Source of the DNA: Pseudomonas sp. FP453
GTDB taxonomy: Bacteria; Pseudomonadota; Gammaproteobacteria; Pseudomonadales; Pseudomonadaceae
Reading direction: 5' to 3'
DNA length: 64,000 nucleotides
NCBI RefSeq assembly: GCF_030687495.1
Contig: NZ_CP117435.1
Location: forward strand, 2,360,501 to 2,424,500
The translations under genes and the position numbers were made by a program. The notes beneath the pieces were generated by a model. That model saw only the letters and a list, made by a program, of their open reading frames with translations. It had not been told where the DNA came from and did no database searches. Positions 18,031-27,320 of the stretch are shown one piece after another (position 1 is the first letter of the stretch; each line of letters starts with the position of its first letter).

Positions 18031-18111
18031 GGGCCGCGTGATATACCATCGCGCCGCGAAAATATGGCAGCTATGCCGCCCCATTTGGCCCATTCACTAG
18101 GTTCATCATTC

Positions 18112-20247
18112 ATGCGTCGTACCCTGGTTTCCATCTGTGTGCTTCAGGCGTTTTCCCCTTTGACCTGGGCCGAAGTCGCCCCCGCCGACAAGGCCAGCGT
18201 GGAGTTGCAAGCCACCTCCATCACCGGCACCGCCGACTACGAGACCGCTCAGGGCCCGGTCAAAGGCTACCTGGCCACACGTTCCGCCAGTGCGACGCGC
18301 ACCGACACCTCGATCCATGAAACCCCGCAGTCCATCAGCGTGGTGACCAAGGACGCCGTCGAAGACATCGGCGCCACCCGCCTGCAAGACGCCCTGGACT
18401 ACGCCGGCGGCGTCGGCCGTGCCAACAACTTCGGCGGCCAGGGCCTGACCACCTTCACCGTGCGCGGCTTCACCACCGGCGAGTTCTACCGCAACGGTTT
18501 CCCGATCAACCGTGGCTACCCGAACATGCCGGACGCCAACACCATCGAACGCCTCGAAGTGCTGCGCGGCCCGGCCACCATGCTCTACGGCCGTGGCGAT
18601 CCAGGCGGTACCTTCAACGTGGTGTCCAAGCAACCGTTGCCCGAGCGCACCGTGACCCTGGGCAGCCAGTTGAATGACCAAGGCATGCAGCGCGGCACCC
18701 TGGACGCCTCCGGCCCGCTGGACGAAGAAGGCCGCCTGGCCTATCGCCTGAACGTGGTGGGCGAGGACGGCGAGACCTTCCGTGACCACGTCGAAACCGA
18801 ACGCTACGGCGTGACGCCGGTGATCAGCTGGCAAGCCACCGACGCCACCAAGGTGATCTTCGAAGGCGACTTCATGCGCAACAACCACCCGCTGGACCGT
18901 GGGTTGACGCGTTTTGCCAATCAGAAGGGCAGCGCGTCGCGCGACACGTTCTGGGGCGACAAGGATGTGGGCAAGCTGCACAACGACAACAGCATGGCCC
19001 AGTTGCGTTTCGAGCACCTGCTGAATGAAAACTGGACCCTGGGCGGTGGGTTCCAGTGGTTGGATGGGACGTTGCAAGGCAACGGCATTGAAGCCAACGG
19101 CCCCACCAGCCTGAGCGCCGACGGCCGCACCCTGCAACGCAACTTCAACTACCGCAAGCTGGAATGGACCGATAAAGACACCCAGCTCAACCTCACCGGG
19201 CATTTCTCCGCTGGCGGTTTCGATCACACCTTGTTGACCGGTGTCGAGTTCGAAGACTACGACTACAAGTCGATCATCCAGCGTTCCAGCGCAGTGGCAG
19301 GGACCTATCCCATCGACATTTTCGACCCGGTCTACGGCCAGGCGCGTCCGCCGCTCACCCGCACACCGACCCACGACAAGGAAAACCTCAAGACCTATGC
19401 CGCGTTCGTGCAAGATCAGGTGGCCCTCACCGAACGCCTGAAAGTACTGGCCGGCGCGCGTTTCGAGCGCTTCGAGCACGACTACGAAAGCTATGTGACC
19501 GGCGTCAAGCCGTGGAGCGCCGCAGACAACGCGGTCACTCCGCGTGTGGGGGTGACCTATGACCTCACCGACACCGTGGCGGTCTATGCCGATGCTGCGC
19601 GCTCGTTCAAGCCGAACACCGGTGCGGCGCGCGTTGGTGGCGGGTTCGAGCCGGAGAAGGGCAAGTCCTATGAGATCGGCGTGAAGTGGGAAGCACTGGA
19701 TCGCCAGCTGAGCGTCGATGCGGCGATCTACCAGATCGAGAAGAAAAACGTCCTCACCACCGACCCGGTGGATTCGGCCTTCAGCGTTGCGGCAGGCCAG
19801 GTACGCAGCCGTGGTTTCGACCTCAATGTGGCGGGCAACCTCACGCCGGAATGGCGCCTTATCGGTGGCTATGCCTATGTGGACGCCGAAGTGACCAAGG
19901 ACAACACGATCCGCTCCGGCACCCGCCTGATGAACATCCCGCGCAACAGCTTCAGCCTGCTCAACGTATACGAGTTCCAGGACGGCACGCTGAAGGGCCT
20001 TGGCTTGGGTGCAGGCGCCAAATACGTGGATGAACGTGCAGGGCAGACGGCCAACACCGCGTTCGCGATGGATGCCTACACCGTTGTCGATCTGCTCAGC
20101 TACTACAAGGTCAACGACAAAGTGCGGCTCAACCTCGACGTGAAGAACCTGTTCAACCGTGAGTTTGAAGAAGGGGCTTTCGGCAATATCTACGCTTACC
20201 CAGGCGCGCCGCGTACCGTACAGGTCGGTATCGCCTACACCCTTTAA
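18112..20247 (+). CDS. TonB-dependent siderophore receptor
   Basis: An outer-membrane ferric-siderophore receptor of about 711 residues. Signal peptide at the start chosen here (MRRTLVSICVLQAFSPLTWA); the frame is open further upstream but crosses the Fur box. Plug domain follows: HETPQSISVVTKDAVEDIGATRLQDALDYAGGV, TVRGF, and ERLEVLRGPATMLYGRGDPGGTFNVVSKQP, the standard landmarks. The barrel ends in a family-typical RLNLDVKNLFNREFEEGAFG...RTVQVGIAYTL. There is no N-terminal STN signalling domain, so it is not a sigma/anti-sigma-linked transducer. The overall form resembles FhuA/FhuE-type hydroxamate receptors, but the ligand cannot be read from sequence. Confidence 0.92.
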   Translation: MRRTLVSICVLQAFSPLTWAEVAPADKASVELQATSITGTADYETAQGPVKGYLATRSASATRTDTSIHETPQSISVVTKDAVEDIGATRLQDALDYAGGVGRANNFGGQGLTTFTVRGFTTGEFYRNGFPINRGYPNMPDANTIERLEVLRGPATMLYGRGDPGGTFNVVSKQPLPERTVTLGSQLNDQGMQRGTLDASGPLDEEGRLAYRLNVVGEDGETFRDHVETERYGVTPVISWQATDATKVIFEGDFMRNNHPLDRGLTRFANQKGSASRDTFWGDKDVGKLHNDNSMAQLRFEHLLNENWTLGGGFQWLDGTLQGNGIEANGPTSLSADGRTLQRNFNYRKLEWTDKDTQLNLTGHFSAGGFDHTLLTGVEFEDYDYKSIIQRSSAVAGTYPIDIFDPVYGQARPPLTRTPTHDKENLKTYAAFVQDQVALTERLKVLAGARFERFEHDYESYVTGVKPWSAADNAVTPRVGVTYDLTDTVAVYADAARSFKPNTGAARVGGGFEPEKGKSYEIGVKWEALDRQLSVDAAIYQIEKKNVLTTDPVDSAFSVAAGQVRSRGFDLNVAGNLTPEWRLIGGYAYVDAEVTKDNTIRSGTRLMNIPRNSFSLLNVYEFQDGTLKGLGLGAGAKYVDERAGQTANTAFAMDAYTVVDLLSYYKVNDKVRLNLDVKNLFNREFEEGAFGNIYAYPGAPRTVQVGIAYTL

Positions 20248-20298
20248 CCTGGGGCTATGGAATTTGTTCCCACATGCTGATCTGTGAACACGGTCAAA

Positions 20299-20655
20299 TG
20301 TGGGAGCTGGCTTGCCTGCGATAGCGGTGTGTCAGCCAATGAATCTATTGCTGATAGAGCGCTATCGCGGGCAAGCCCGCTCCCACAGTGGTTGATCTGT
20401 CCCCATATGCTGATGTGTGCACACGGCCAAATGTGGGAGCTGGCTTGCCTGCGATAGCGGTGTGTCAGCCAATGAATCTGCTGCTGACAGACCGCATTCG
20501 CGGGCAAGCCCGCTCCCACAGTGGTTGATCTGTTCCCATATGCTGATGTGTGCACACGGTCAAATGTGGGAGCTGGCTTGCCTGCGATAGCGGTGTGTCA
20601 GCCAATGAATCTGTTGCTGATAGACCGCATTCGCGGGCAAGCCCGCTCCCACAGG
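20299..20655. repeat. Three tandem REP doublets, 133-bp period
   Basis: Left REP arms begin at 20299, 20432 and 20565, exactly 133 bp apart, each with an inverted right arm (GCGGGCAAGCCCGCTCCCACA) about 65 bp later and a shared linker containing GGTTGATCTGT. The whole gap 20248-20658 between the receptor and GntR genes is filled by this array; no gene is supported in it. Confidence 0.9.
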
Positions 20656-20658
20656 CTG

Positions 20659-21381
20659 TCAGAGCGGCGTCAACACATTCATCACCGTATCCAACGCCAC
20701 CCGCGTGTCATCCAACTGTACCAGCGACGCATGCCGCGCACCCAGTGCATCGCGGTTCTGGATCGCGGTGAGGATCGCCTTGTGCCGAGGCAGGCTCAGC
20801 CCCTGGATATCCGGGCGGCGGTTGGTGATGTTGATCGACTCGCGCAGCGGCAGCGAGAGCATGTTGCACATGTAGGCCAGCAGGTCGTTGCGCGTGGCGT
20901 CGGCAATCGCGCGGTGGAAGTCCAGGTCGGCCTGCAACAGCTCTTCGTGGGTCTTCGCCGTTTCCATGCCCAGGTAGGCTTTTTCGATGGTGGCGATGTC
21001 TTCATCGGTGGCGGTGGTCGCGGCCATGGCGGCGATCTCCGGTTCGAGGATGCGTCGCACACCGGCCAGGGTGTTGAAGAATTCGCTGTGGGGCGTGGAC
21101 TGCATCAACCAGGACAGCACGTCCGGGTCGAGCAAATGCCATTTCAAGCGTGGCCGCACCACCGCACCCACCCGTGGCTTGGAATACACCAGGCCCTTGG
21201 CGCTGAGCACCCGCGTGGCTTCGCGCAACACCGAGCGGCTGACCTTGTACTCCTCGCAAAGCGTGGCCTCCAGGGGCAGCTTTTCTTCGGGCTTGAAGCG
21301 CCCGGAAACGATGTGCATGCCCAAGTCCTGAACGATCTGGGCATGCATGCTCTTGCGCGGCTTGGGCGGCTGGTGATCCAT
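20659..21381 (-). CDS. GntR-family regulator, FadR/FCD type
   Basis: A 240-residue regulator. N-terminal winged HTH (residues ~10-75: HAQIVQDLGMHIVSGRFKPEEKLPLEATLCEEYKVSRSVLREATRVLSAKGLV in part) and C-terminal all-helical FCD domain with the metal-binding pattern D-x-x-x-H (LQADLDFHRAI) and a later His (LPRHKAI). The ATG at 21381 is chosen because it gives the usual short N-terminus; the frame is open to the dehydratase stop. It lies directly downstream of the arabonate dehydratase on the same strand and is the obvious controller of the arabinose island; FCD regulators normally bind a sugar acid or its product. Candidate operators are at 23184 and 23253. Confidence 0.88.
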   Translation of the reverse strand: MDHQPPKPRKSMHAQIVQDLGMHIVSGRFKPEEKLPLEATLCEEYKVSRSVLREATRVLSAKGLVYSKPRVGAVVRPRLKWHLLDPDVLSWLMQSTPHSEFFNTLAGVRRILEPEIAAMAATTATDEDIATIEKAYLGMETAKTHEELLQADLDFHRAIADATRNDLLAYMCNMLSLPLRESINITNRRPDIQGLSLPRHKAILTAIQNRDALGARHASLVQLDDTRVALDTVMNVLTPL

Positions 21382-21429
21382 AACGACGGGAAGGCTCTGA
21401 CTTAAAGACGCGGCATCATAGCATCCCAA

Positions 21430-23166
21430 TTAGTGGGAATGCCGGGGGACTTCCGCCCCGCGGCAACCCACCAGGAAGTCAAAGTCGCAGCCTTGGTCCG
21501 CCTGCAATACGTGGTCGATATACAGCTGGCGATAACCGCCGACGATCATTTTTTGCGGTGGCGCCAGATCCGCCATGCGTGCCGCCAGCTCGGCGTCGGG
21601 GATGTCCAGGTGCAGGCGACCGTTGGCGCAGTCCAGTTCGATCCAGTCACCTTCCTTCACCGTAGCCAACGGCCCGCCCGCAGCGGCTTCCGGTGCCACG
21701 TGCAAGACCACCGTGCCGTACGCCGTGCCGCTCATGCGCGCGTCGGAAATACGCACCATGTCTGTCACGCCCTGGGCCAGCAGCTTGGCCGGCAGGCCCA
21801 TGTTGCCCACCTCGGCCATGCCTGGGTAACCCTTGGGCCCGCAGTTTTTCATGACCAGGATCGAGTTGGCGTCCACGTCCAGCGCCGGGTCGTTGATGCG
21901 CGCCTTGTACATGTCGAAGTTCTCGAACACCACCGCACGGCCGCGATGCTGCATCAGCTCCGGGCTGGCGGCGGACGGCTTGAGCACCGCCCCCAGCGGC
22001 GCCAGGTTGCCGCGCAATACGCAAATGCCGCCGTCGGCGCGGATCGGGTTGTCGAGGGTGCGGATCACTTCGTCCCTGCCGTAGATCGGCGAGTCCTTGG
22101 TGTTCTCGCCGAGGGACTTGCCGTTCACCGTCAAGGCATTGGGATGGGGGATCAGGTTGGCTTCACCGAGGCGACGCAACACCGCAGGCAGGCCGCCGGC
22201 GTAGTAGAACTCTTCCATCAGGAAGCGCCCCGACGGCTGCAAGTCGACGATGGTCGGCATGCCACGGCCCATGCGAGTCCAGTCGTCGAGGTCGAGTTCG
22301 ACACCGATGCGCCCGGCGATGGCCTTCAAGTGGATCACCGCGTTGGTCGAACCGCCGATGGCCGCATTCACCCGGATCGCGTTTTCAAACGCCTCTTTGG
22401 TGAGGATCTTCGACAGCTTCAAGTCTTCACGCACCATCTCCACCGCACGCATGCCGGACATATGCGCCAGCACATACCGCCGCGCATCCACCGCCGGAAT
22501 CGCCGCGTTATGCGGCAACGAGGTGCCCAGCGCTTCGGCCATGCACGCCATGGTGGAGGCCGTGCCCATGGTGTTGCAGGTGCCCGCCGAGCGCGACATG
22601 CCGCCCTCGGCCGCAAGGAAATCATCCAGGGTAATGGTGCCGGCCTTGACCTGCTCGCTGAGCTGCCACACCACGGTGCCCGAACCAATGTCCTGGCCCT
22701 TGTGCTTGCCGTTGAGCATCGGCCCACCGGTGACCACGATCGCCGGCACGTCGCAACTGGCGGCGCCCATCAGCAGGGCCGGGGTGGTCTTGTCGCAGCC
22801 GGTCAGCAGCACCACGCCGTCAATCGGGTTGCCGCGAATCGCTTCTTCCACGTCCATGCTCGCCAGGTTGCGGGTGAGCATGGCGGTGGGGCGCAGGTTG
22901 GACTCGCCATTGGAAAACACCGGGAACTCCACCGGGAAGCCACCGGCCTCGATCACGCCGCGTTTGACGTGCTCGGCGATCTGGCGGAAATGCGCGTTGC
23001 ACGGCGTCAGCTCCGACCAGGTATTGCAGATGCCGATGATCGGCTTGCCATGGAACTGATGGTCGGCAATGCCCTGGTTCTTCATCCAGCTGCGGTACAT
23101 GAAGCCGTTCTTGTCGGCGGTACCAAACCACTGGGCGGAGCGTAGGCCGGGCTTTTTATCAGACAT
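21430..23166 (-). CDS. L-arabonate dehydratase (IlvD/Edd family)
   Basis: A 578-residue iron-sulfur dehydratase that removes water from a pentonic or related sugar acid to give the 2-keto-3-deoxy acid. Cluster ligands are Cys56 (SELTPCNAH), Cys124 (LLTGCDKTTPA) and Cys197 (SAGTCNTMG), the pattern of sugar-acid dehydratases; the catalytic Ser is in ARMSGTAYG near the C-terminus. It is shorter than biosynthetic IlvD, as for L-arabonate/D-xylonate dehydratases. Its position opposite the araFGH operon makes L-arabonate the likely substrate. It is divergent from the MFS gene, sharing the operator-bearing gap, and followed at once by the GntR gene. Confidence 0.9.
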   Translation of the reverse strand: MSDKKPGLRSAQWFGTADKNGFMYRSWMKNQGIADHQFHGKPIIGICNTWSELTPCNAHFRQIAEHVKRGVIEAGGFPVEFPVFSNGESNLRPTAMLTRNLASMDVEEAIRGNPIDGVVLLTGCDKTTPALLMGAASCDVPAIVVTGGPMLNGKHKGQDIGSGTVVWQLSEQVKAGTITLDDFLAAEGGMSRSAGTCNTMGTASTMACMAEALGTSLPHNAAIPAVDARRYVLAHMSGMRAVEMVREDLKLSKILTKEAFENAIRVNAAIGGSTNAVIHLKAIAGRIGVELDLDDWTRMGRGMPTIVDLQPSGRFLMEEFYYAGGLPAVLRRLGEANLIPHPNALTVNGKSLGENTKDSPIYGRDEVIRTLDNPIRADGGICVLRGNLAPLGAVLKPSAASPELMQHRGRAVVFENFDMYKARINDPALDVDANSILVMKNCGPKGYPGMAEVGNMGLPAKLLAQGVTDMVRISDARMSGTAYGTVVLHVAPEAAAGGPLATVKEGDWIELDCANGRLHLDIPDAELAARMADLAPPQKMIVGGYRQLYIDHVLQADQGCDFDFLVGCRGAEVPRHSH

Positions 23167-23183
23167 GATCGATTCTCTTATTG

Positions 23184-23193
23184 TATGACTATA
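23184..23193. promoter_or_regulatory. GntR operator candidate, site 1
   Basis: TATGACTATA, 18 bp upstream of the dehydratase start. Its complement recurs at site 2 in the same divergent gap. Confidence 0.5.
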
Positions 23194-23252
23194 TGTTCTG
23201 TGCGTGCTTAAACATAAGCGTAAAAACGCCTATTTGGAAGAGTTGTTTTGCA

Positions 23253-23272
23253 AATAGTCATACTATATAGTC
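23253..23272. promoter_or_regulatory. GntR operator candidate, site 2
   Basis: AATAGTCATA followed by ACTATATAGTC; the first half is the near-exact complement of site 1 and the second half is itself palindromic (ACTATATAGT). Located about 90 bp before the MFS start. Confidence 0.5.
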
Positions 23273-23360
23273 GGTCTCAACTGAGGTATGGCCCTGGCGG
23301 ATTTCCGCGAGAGGCGTGCCCCGAGCTTCTATAAAAACAACAATGTGGAGATCGACCCCC

Positions 23361-24683
23361 ATGAGCCAGGAACTGCGGCTTATTCGGCGCATCACGCTGA
23401 AACTGATTCCCTTCCTGATCCTGCTGTACCTGATCGCCTACGTGGACCGTTCCGCCGTGGGCTTTGCCAAGTTGCACATGGGCGCCGACATCGGCATCGG
23501 TGATGCCGCCTATGGCCTGGGCGCAGGCCTGTTCTTTATCGGCTACTTCCTGTTCGAGATCCCCAGCAACCTGATGCTCGACCGCTTCGGCGCGCGGCGC
23601 TGGTTTGCGCGGATCATGATCACCTGGGGCGCGATCACCATCGGCATGGCCTTCGTGCAGGGGCCCCACAGTTTCTATGTGATGCGCTTCCTGCTCGGTG
23701 CGGCGGAGGCGGGGTTCTTTCCGGGCGTGCTGTACTACATCACCCAATGGTTCCCGGTACGCCATCGCGGCAAGATCCTCGGGCTGTTCATCCTGTCCCA
23801 GCCGATTGCGATGATGATCACCGGGCCCGTGTCCGGAGGCCTGCTGGGCATGGACGGCATCCTCGGCCTGCACGGCTGGCAATGGCTGTTCATCGTGATT
23901 GGCACCCCGGCGATCCTGCTCACCTGGCCGGTGCTGCGCTACCTGCCGGACGGCCCCAAGCAGGTCTGCTGGATGAGCGATGAGGAAAAAGCCTGGCTCA
24001 CCGGCGAACTGGCCAAAGACCTGCAAGCCTACGGCCAGACCCGCCACGGCAACCCGCTGCATGCCCTCAAGGACAAACGCGTGTTGCTGCTGGCGCTGTT
24101 CTACCTGCCAGTGACCCTGAGCATCTACGGCCTGGGCCTGTGGCTACCGACCCTGATCAAGCAGTTCGGCGGCAGCGACCTGACCACCGGCTTCATCTCC
24201 GCCGTGCCCTACATCTTCGGCATCGTTGGCCTGTTGATCATCCCGCGCAGTTCCGACCGCTTGAATGATCGCTACGGCCACCTCGCCGTGCTCTATGTGC
24301 TCGGCGCCATCGGCCTGTTCTTCAGCGCGTGGCTGAGCGTACCGGTGCTGCAAATGGCCGCGCTGTGCCTGGCGGCGTTCGCGTTGTTTTCCTGCACGGC
24401 GGTGTTCTGGACCTTGCCGGGGCGTTTCTTCGCTGGCGCCAGTGCGGCGGCAGGCATTGCGCTGATTAACTCGGTGGGCAATCTCGGCGGCTACATTGGC
24501 CCGTTTGTGATTGGTGCGCTCAAGGAATACACCGGCAACCTCGCCTCGGGCCTGTACTTCCTGTCCGGGGTGATGGTGTTCGGGCTGATCCTGACCTTCG
24601 TGGTGTACCGCGTGCTGGAACGCAAGCACGTGCTGCCCGCCGACCAATTCGCCGCCAGCGCCCGTGGCGCTTCACGTACTTGA
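23361..24683 (+). CDS. MFS transporter (ACS family), likely sugar-acid importer
   Basis: A 440-residue, about 12-helix carrier opening ITLKLIPFLILLYLIAYVDRSAVGFAKLHMGADIGIGDAAYG, again the D-R-x-x-x-G-F-A form of the anion:cation symporters. RFGARRWFARIMITWG and LLGAAEAGFFPGVLYYITQWFP are family motifs. ATG at 23361 has GGAG 9 nt upstream; the frame is open further but without a ribosome site. It is the first gene of the rightward arabinose operon and may bring in L-arabonate made in the periplasm by quinoprotein dehydrogenases, complementing the ABC importer for arabinose itself. That division of labour is inference. Confidence 0.88.
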   Translation: MSQELRLIRRITLKLIPFLILLYLIAYVDRSAVGFAKLHMGADIGIGDAAYGLGAGLFFIGYFLFEIPSNLMLDRFGARRWFARIMITWGAITIGMAFVQGPHSFYVMRFLLGAAEAGFFPGVLYYITQWFPVRHRGKILGLFILSQPIAMMITGPVSGGLLGMDGILGLHGWQWLFIVIGTPAILLTWPVLRYLPDGPKQVCWMSDEEKAWLTGELAKDLQAYGQTRHGNPLHALKDKRVLLLALFYLPVTLSIYGLGLWLPTLIKQFGGSDLTTGFISAVPYIFGIVGLLIIPRSSDRLNDRYGHLAVLYVLGAIGLFFSAWLSVPVLQMAALCLAAFALFSCTAVFWTLPGRFFAGASAAAGIALINSVGNLGGYIGPFVIGALKEYTGNLASGLYFLSGVMVFGLILTFVVYRVLERKHVLPADQFAASARGASRT

Positions 24684-24699
24684 TTCAAGGAGAAGTTGC

Positions 24700-25689
24700 A
24701 TGCGTTTAGTTCAGTTTGAATTGCCCAACGGTGAGCGCCGGGTTGGCGTGGTGGACGGCAACACGCTGCGCGAGGTTAAGGCTGCGCGCAGCGTGCGTGA
24801 ATTGGCCCTGGCGGCCATCGAAGCCGGTGTCGGCCTGGCCCAACAGGTCGACAGCCTGGGCCTGGGCGCCAGCCATGACTACGCGGCACTGCTGGCCGAC
24901 TTGAAGATCCTGCCGCCGCTGGACCATCCCGACCCCGCCCACATGCTCATCAGCGGCACCGGCCTGACCCACCTCGGCAGCGCCTCGGCCCGCGACAAGA
25001 TGCACCAGGCCGGTGACGAAACCGCGCTGACCGACACCATGCGCATCTTCAAATGGGGCGTGGAGGGCGGCAAGCCAGCGGCCGGGGTTGCCGGCGTGCA
25101 ACCCGAGTGGTTCTACAAGGGTGACGGCAGCATCGTCGTGCGCCCCGGCGCCGCGTTCCCGGTGCCGCCGTTTGCCGAAGACGCCGGTGAAGAGCCAGAG
25201 ATCGGCGGCTTGTACGTGATCGGCCCGGACAGCCAGCCCTATCGCGTCGGCTTTGCGGTGGGCAACGAATTCTCTGACCACGTCATGGAGCGCAAGAACT
25301 ACCTGTACCTGGCCCATTCCAAGCTGCGCAGTTGCAGCTACGGCCCCGAGTTGCGTGTCGGCGAATTGCCGCAGCATCTGGCAGGCAGCAGCCGCATCCT
25401 GCGCGACGGCGAAGTGATCTGGCAGAACGAATTCCTCAGCGGCGAAGCCAACATGTGCCACAGCCTGGACAACCTCGAATACCACCACTTCAAGTACCGC
25501 CAGTTCCTCAGGCCGGGCGATGTGCATATCCACTTCTTCGGCACCGCCACGCTGTCATTCGCCGACGGTATACGTACCCAGCCGGGGGATGTGTTCGAGA
25601 TCAGCCAGGCAGAGTTCGGCGCGCCGCTGGTCAACCGTGTCGGCAGCAGCGACGCGGCATTCGCACCCGGCCACGTCATCACCCTTTAA
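24700..25689 (+). CDS. AraD1/GguC family protein (FAH fold), probable 2-keto-3-deoxyarabonate dehydratase
   Basis: A 329-residue protein of the fumarylacetoacetate-hydrolase fold. It matches the GguC group first seen beside sugar ABC transporters in Agrobacterium: MLISGTGLTHLGSASARDKMH, EPEWFYKG-type segment (VQPEWFYKGDGSIV), and the metal ligands in EEPEIGGLYVIG plus GNEFSDHVMER. Canonical AraD (aldolase-type DHDPS fold) is absent from the window, while all other steps from arabinose to 2-oxoglutarate semialdehyde are present. By elimination this gene should dehydrate L-2-keto-3-deoxyarabonate. That is inference; a hydrolase or aldolase role is the alternative. ATG follows AAGGAG by 7 nt. 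Confidence 0.75.
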   Translation: MRLVQFELPNGERRVGVVDGNTLREVKAARSVRELALAAIEAGVGLAQQVDSLGLGASHDYAALLADLKILPPLDHPDPAHMLISGTGLTHLGSASARDKMHQAGDETALTDTMRIFKWGVEGGKPAAGVAGVQPEWFYKGDGSIVVRPGAAFPVPPFAEDAGEEPEIGGLYVIGPDSQPYRVGFAVGNEFSDHVMERKNYLYLAHSKLRSCSYGPELRVGELPQHLAGSSRILRDGEVIWQNEFLSGEANMCHSLDNLEYHHFKYRQFLRPGDVHIHFFGTATLSFADGIRTQPGDVFEISQAEFGAPLVNRVGSSDAAFAPGHVITL

Positions 25690-25700
25690 GGAGCCCCTTC

Positions 25701-27281
25701 ATGTCCCAGTTTCTCGGCCACAACTACATCGGCGGCCAGCGCAGCGCCAACGGCAGCGTGACCCTCAAGAGTGTCGATGCAAGCACCGGCGAAGCCTTGC
25801 CCCTGGATTTCTACCAGGCCACGCCGCAGGAAGTCGACGCCGCCGCCAAGGCCGCTTCGCAGGCCTATCCAGCCTATCGCGCCCTGAGCGCGGCGCGCCG
25901 CGCGCAGTTCCTCGATGCGATCGCCGATGAGCTGGACGCCCTGGGCGATGATTTCGTCGCGCTGGTCTGCCGCGAAACCGCGCTGCCCGCCGCCCGTATC
26001 AAAGGCGAGCGCGGGCGTACCAGCGGCCAGATGCGCCTGTTCGCCAGCGTGCTGCGGCGCGGCGACTTCTACGGCGCGCGCATCGACAAGGCCTTGCCGG
26101 AGCGCCAGCCACTGCCGCGCCCGGACCTGCGTCAATACCGCATCGGCCTCGGCCCGGTGGCAGTGTTCGGGGCGAGCAATTTCCCCCTGGCGTTCTCTAC
26201 GGCGGGCGGGGATACCGCTGCTGCGTTGGCCGCCGGTTGCCCGGTGGTGTTCAAGGCCCACAGCGGGCATATGGCGACGGCCGAATGCGTGGCCGATGCA
26301 ATCCTGCGTGCCGCCGAAGCCAGCGGGATGCCGGCCGGTGTGTTCAACATGATCTTTGGCGGCGGCGTCGGCGAGGCGCTGGTCAAGCACCCGGCGATCC
26401 AGGCGGTGGGCTTTACCGGCTCGCTCAAGGGCGGTCGCGCCTTGTGCGATATGGCGGCGGCGCGCCCGCAGCCGATCCCGGTGTTTGCCGAGATGTCCAG
26501 CATCAACCCGGTAATCGTCTTGCCCCAGGCGCTACAGGCCCGCGCCGACACCATCGCCCGCGACCTCACCGCGTCGGTGGTGCAAGGCTGCGGCCAGTTC
26601 TGCACCAACCCGGGCTTGGTGATCGGCCTCGCATCGCCTGCATTTACCGCGTTCACCCAGCAGGTGGCGCAATTGATCGGCGACCAACCGGCGCAGACCA
26701 TGCTCAACGCCGGCACCCTGGGCAGCTACGGCAAGGGCCTGGAAAAACTCCTCGCGCACCCCGGCATCGAGCATCTGGCAGGCAACCCACAGGCGGGCCA
26801 TCAAGCCCAGCCGCAGCTGTTCAAGGCCGATGTGCGCCTGCTGATCGAAGGCGATGAAGTGCTGCAGGAAGAAGTCTTCGGCCCCACCACGGTGTTTGTC
26901 GAAGTCGCCGACCAGGCCCAGCTCAGCGCCGCCTTGCACGGCCTGCACGGCCAGCTCACGGCGACCATCATTGGCGAGCTGAATGACCTGCAACAGTTCG
27001 CCGAACTGACGCCACTGCTGGAGCAGAAAGTCGGGCGCATCCTGCTCAACGGCTACCCCACCGGCGTCGAAGTCTGCGACGCGATGGTGCACGGCGGCCC
27101 GTATCCTGCGACCTCCGATGCCCGTGGCACCTCGGTCGGCACCCTGGCCATCGACCGTTTCCTGCGCCCGGTGTGCTTCCAGAACTACCCTGATAGACTG
27201 CTGCCCGATGCGTTGAAAAACGCCAACCCGTTGCGTATCCAGCGCCTGGTGGATGGCACGCCGTCGCGCGATCCGTTGTAA
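25701..27281 (+). CDS. 2-oxoglutarate-semialdehyde dehydrogenase
   Basis: A 526-residue aldehyde dehydrogenase of the longer KGSADH group that oxidises alpha-ketoglutarate semialdehyde to 2-oxoglutarate with NAD(P)+. Catalytic Cys lies in GCGQFCTNPGLV (about residue 300), the general-base Glu in VFAEMSSINPVIV, and the nucleotide site in AVFGASNFPLAFS and VGFTGSLKGG. The length and the pattern FCTNPG instead of CTA identify this subgroup, which closes the non-phosphorylative pentose and hydroxyproline/glucarate routes. It sits 11 bp after the GguC gene with AAGGAG before the ATG, so the two are co-translated. Confidence 0.92.
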   Translation: MSQFLGHNYIGGQRSANGSVTLKSVDASTGEALPLDFYQATPQEVDAAAKAASQAYPAYRALSAARRAQFLDAIADELDALGDDFVALVCRETALPAARIKGERGRTSGQMRLFASVLRRGDFYGARIDKALPERQPLPRPDLRQYRIGLGPVAVFGASNFPLAFSTAGGDTAAALAAGCPVVFKAHSGHMATAECVADAILRAAEASGMPAGVFNMIFGGGVGEALVKHPAIQAVGFTGSLKGGRALCDMAAARPQPIPVFAEMSSINPVIVLPQALQARADTIARDLTASVVQGCGQFCTNPGLVIGLASPAFTAFTQQVAQLIGDQPAQTMLNAGTLGSYGKGLEKLLAHPGIEHLAGNPQAGHQAQPQLFKADVRLLIEGDEVLQEEVFGPTTVFVEVADQAQLSAALHGLHGQLTATIIGELNDLQQFAELTPLLEQKVGRILLNGYPTGVEVCDAMVHGGPYPATSDARGTSVGTLAIDRFLRPVCFQNYPDRLLPDALKNANPLRIQRLVDGTPSRDPL

Positions 27282-27320
27282 AACGCAGACCTGAGAACAA
27301 CAAAAAATCCAGGAGGCACC

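Noticed and set aside
18010..18111. Extended N-terminus of the siderophore receptor
   Set aside because: The ATG at 18010 lies in the Fur box and the added residues precede a normal signal peptide that begins at 18112.
20244..20555. Minus-strand frame of ~100 codons after the siderophore receptor gene
   Set aside because: Made of tandem REP units; its protein repeats with the DNA period.
21433..23145. Long plus-strand frame opposite the dehydratase
   Set aside because: Antisense shadow; the minus strand shows the iron-sulfur ligands and catalytic Ser of the dehydratase.
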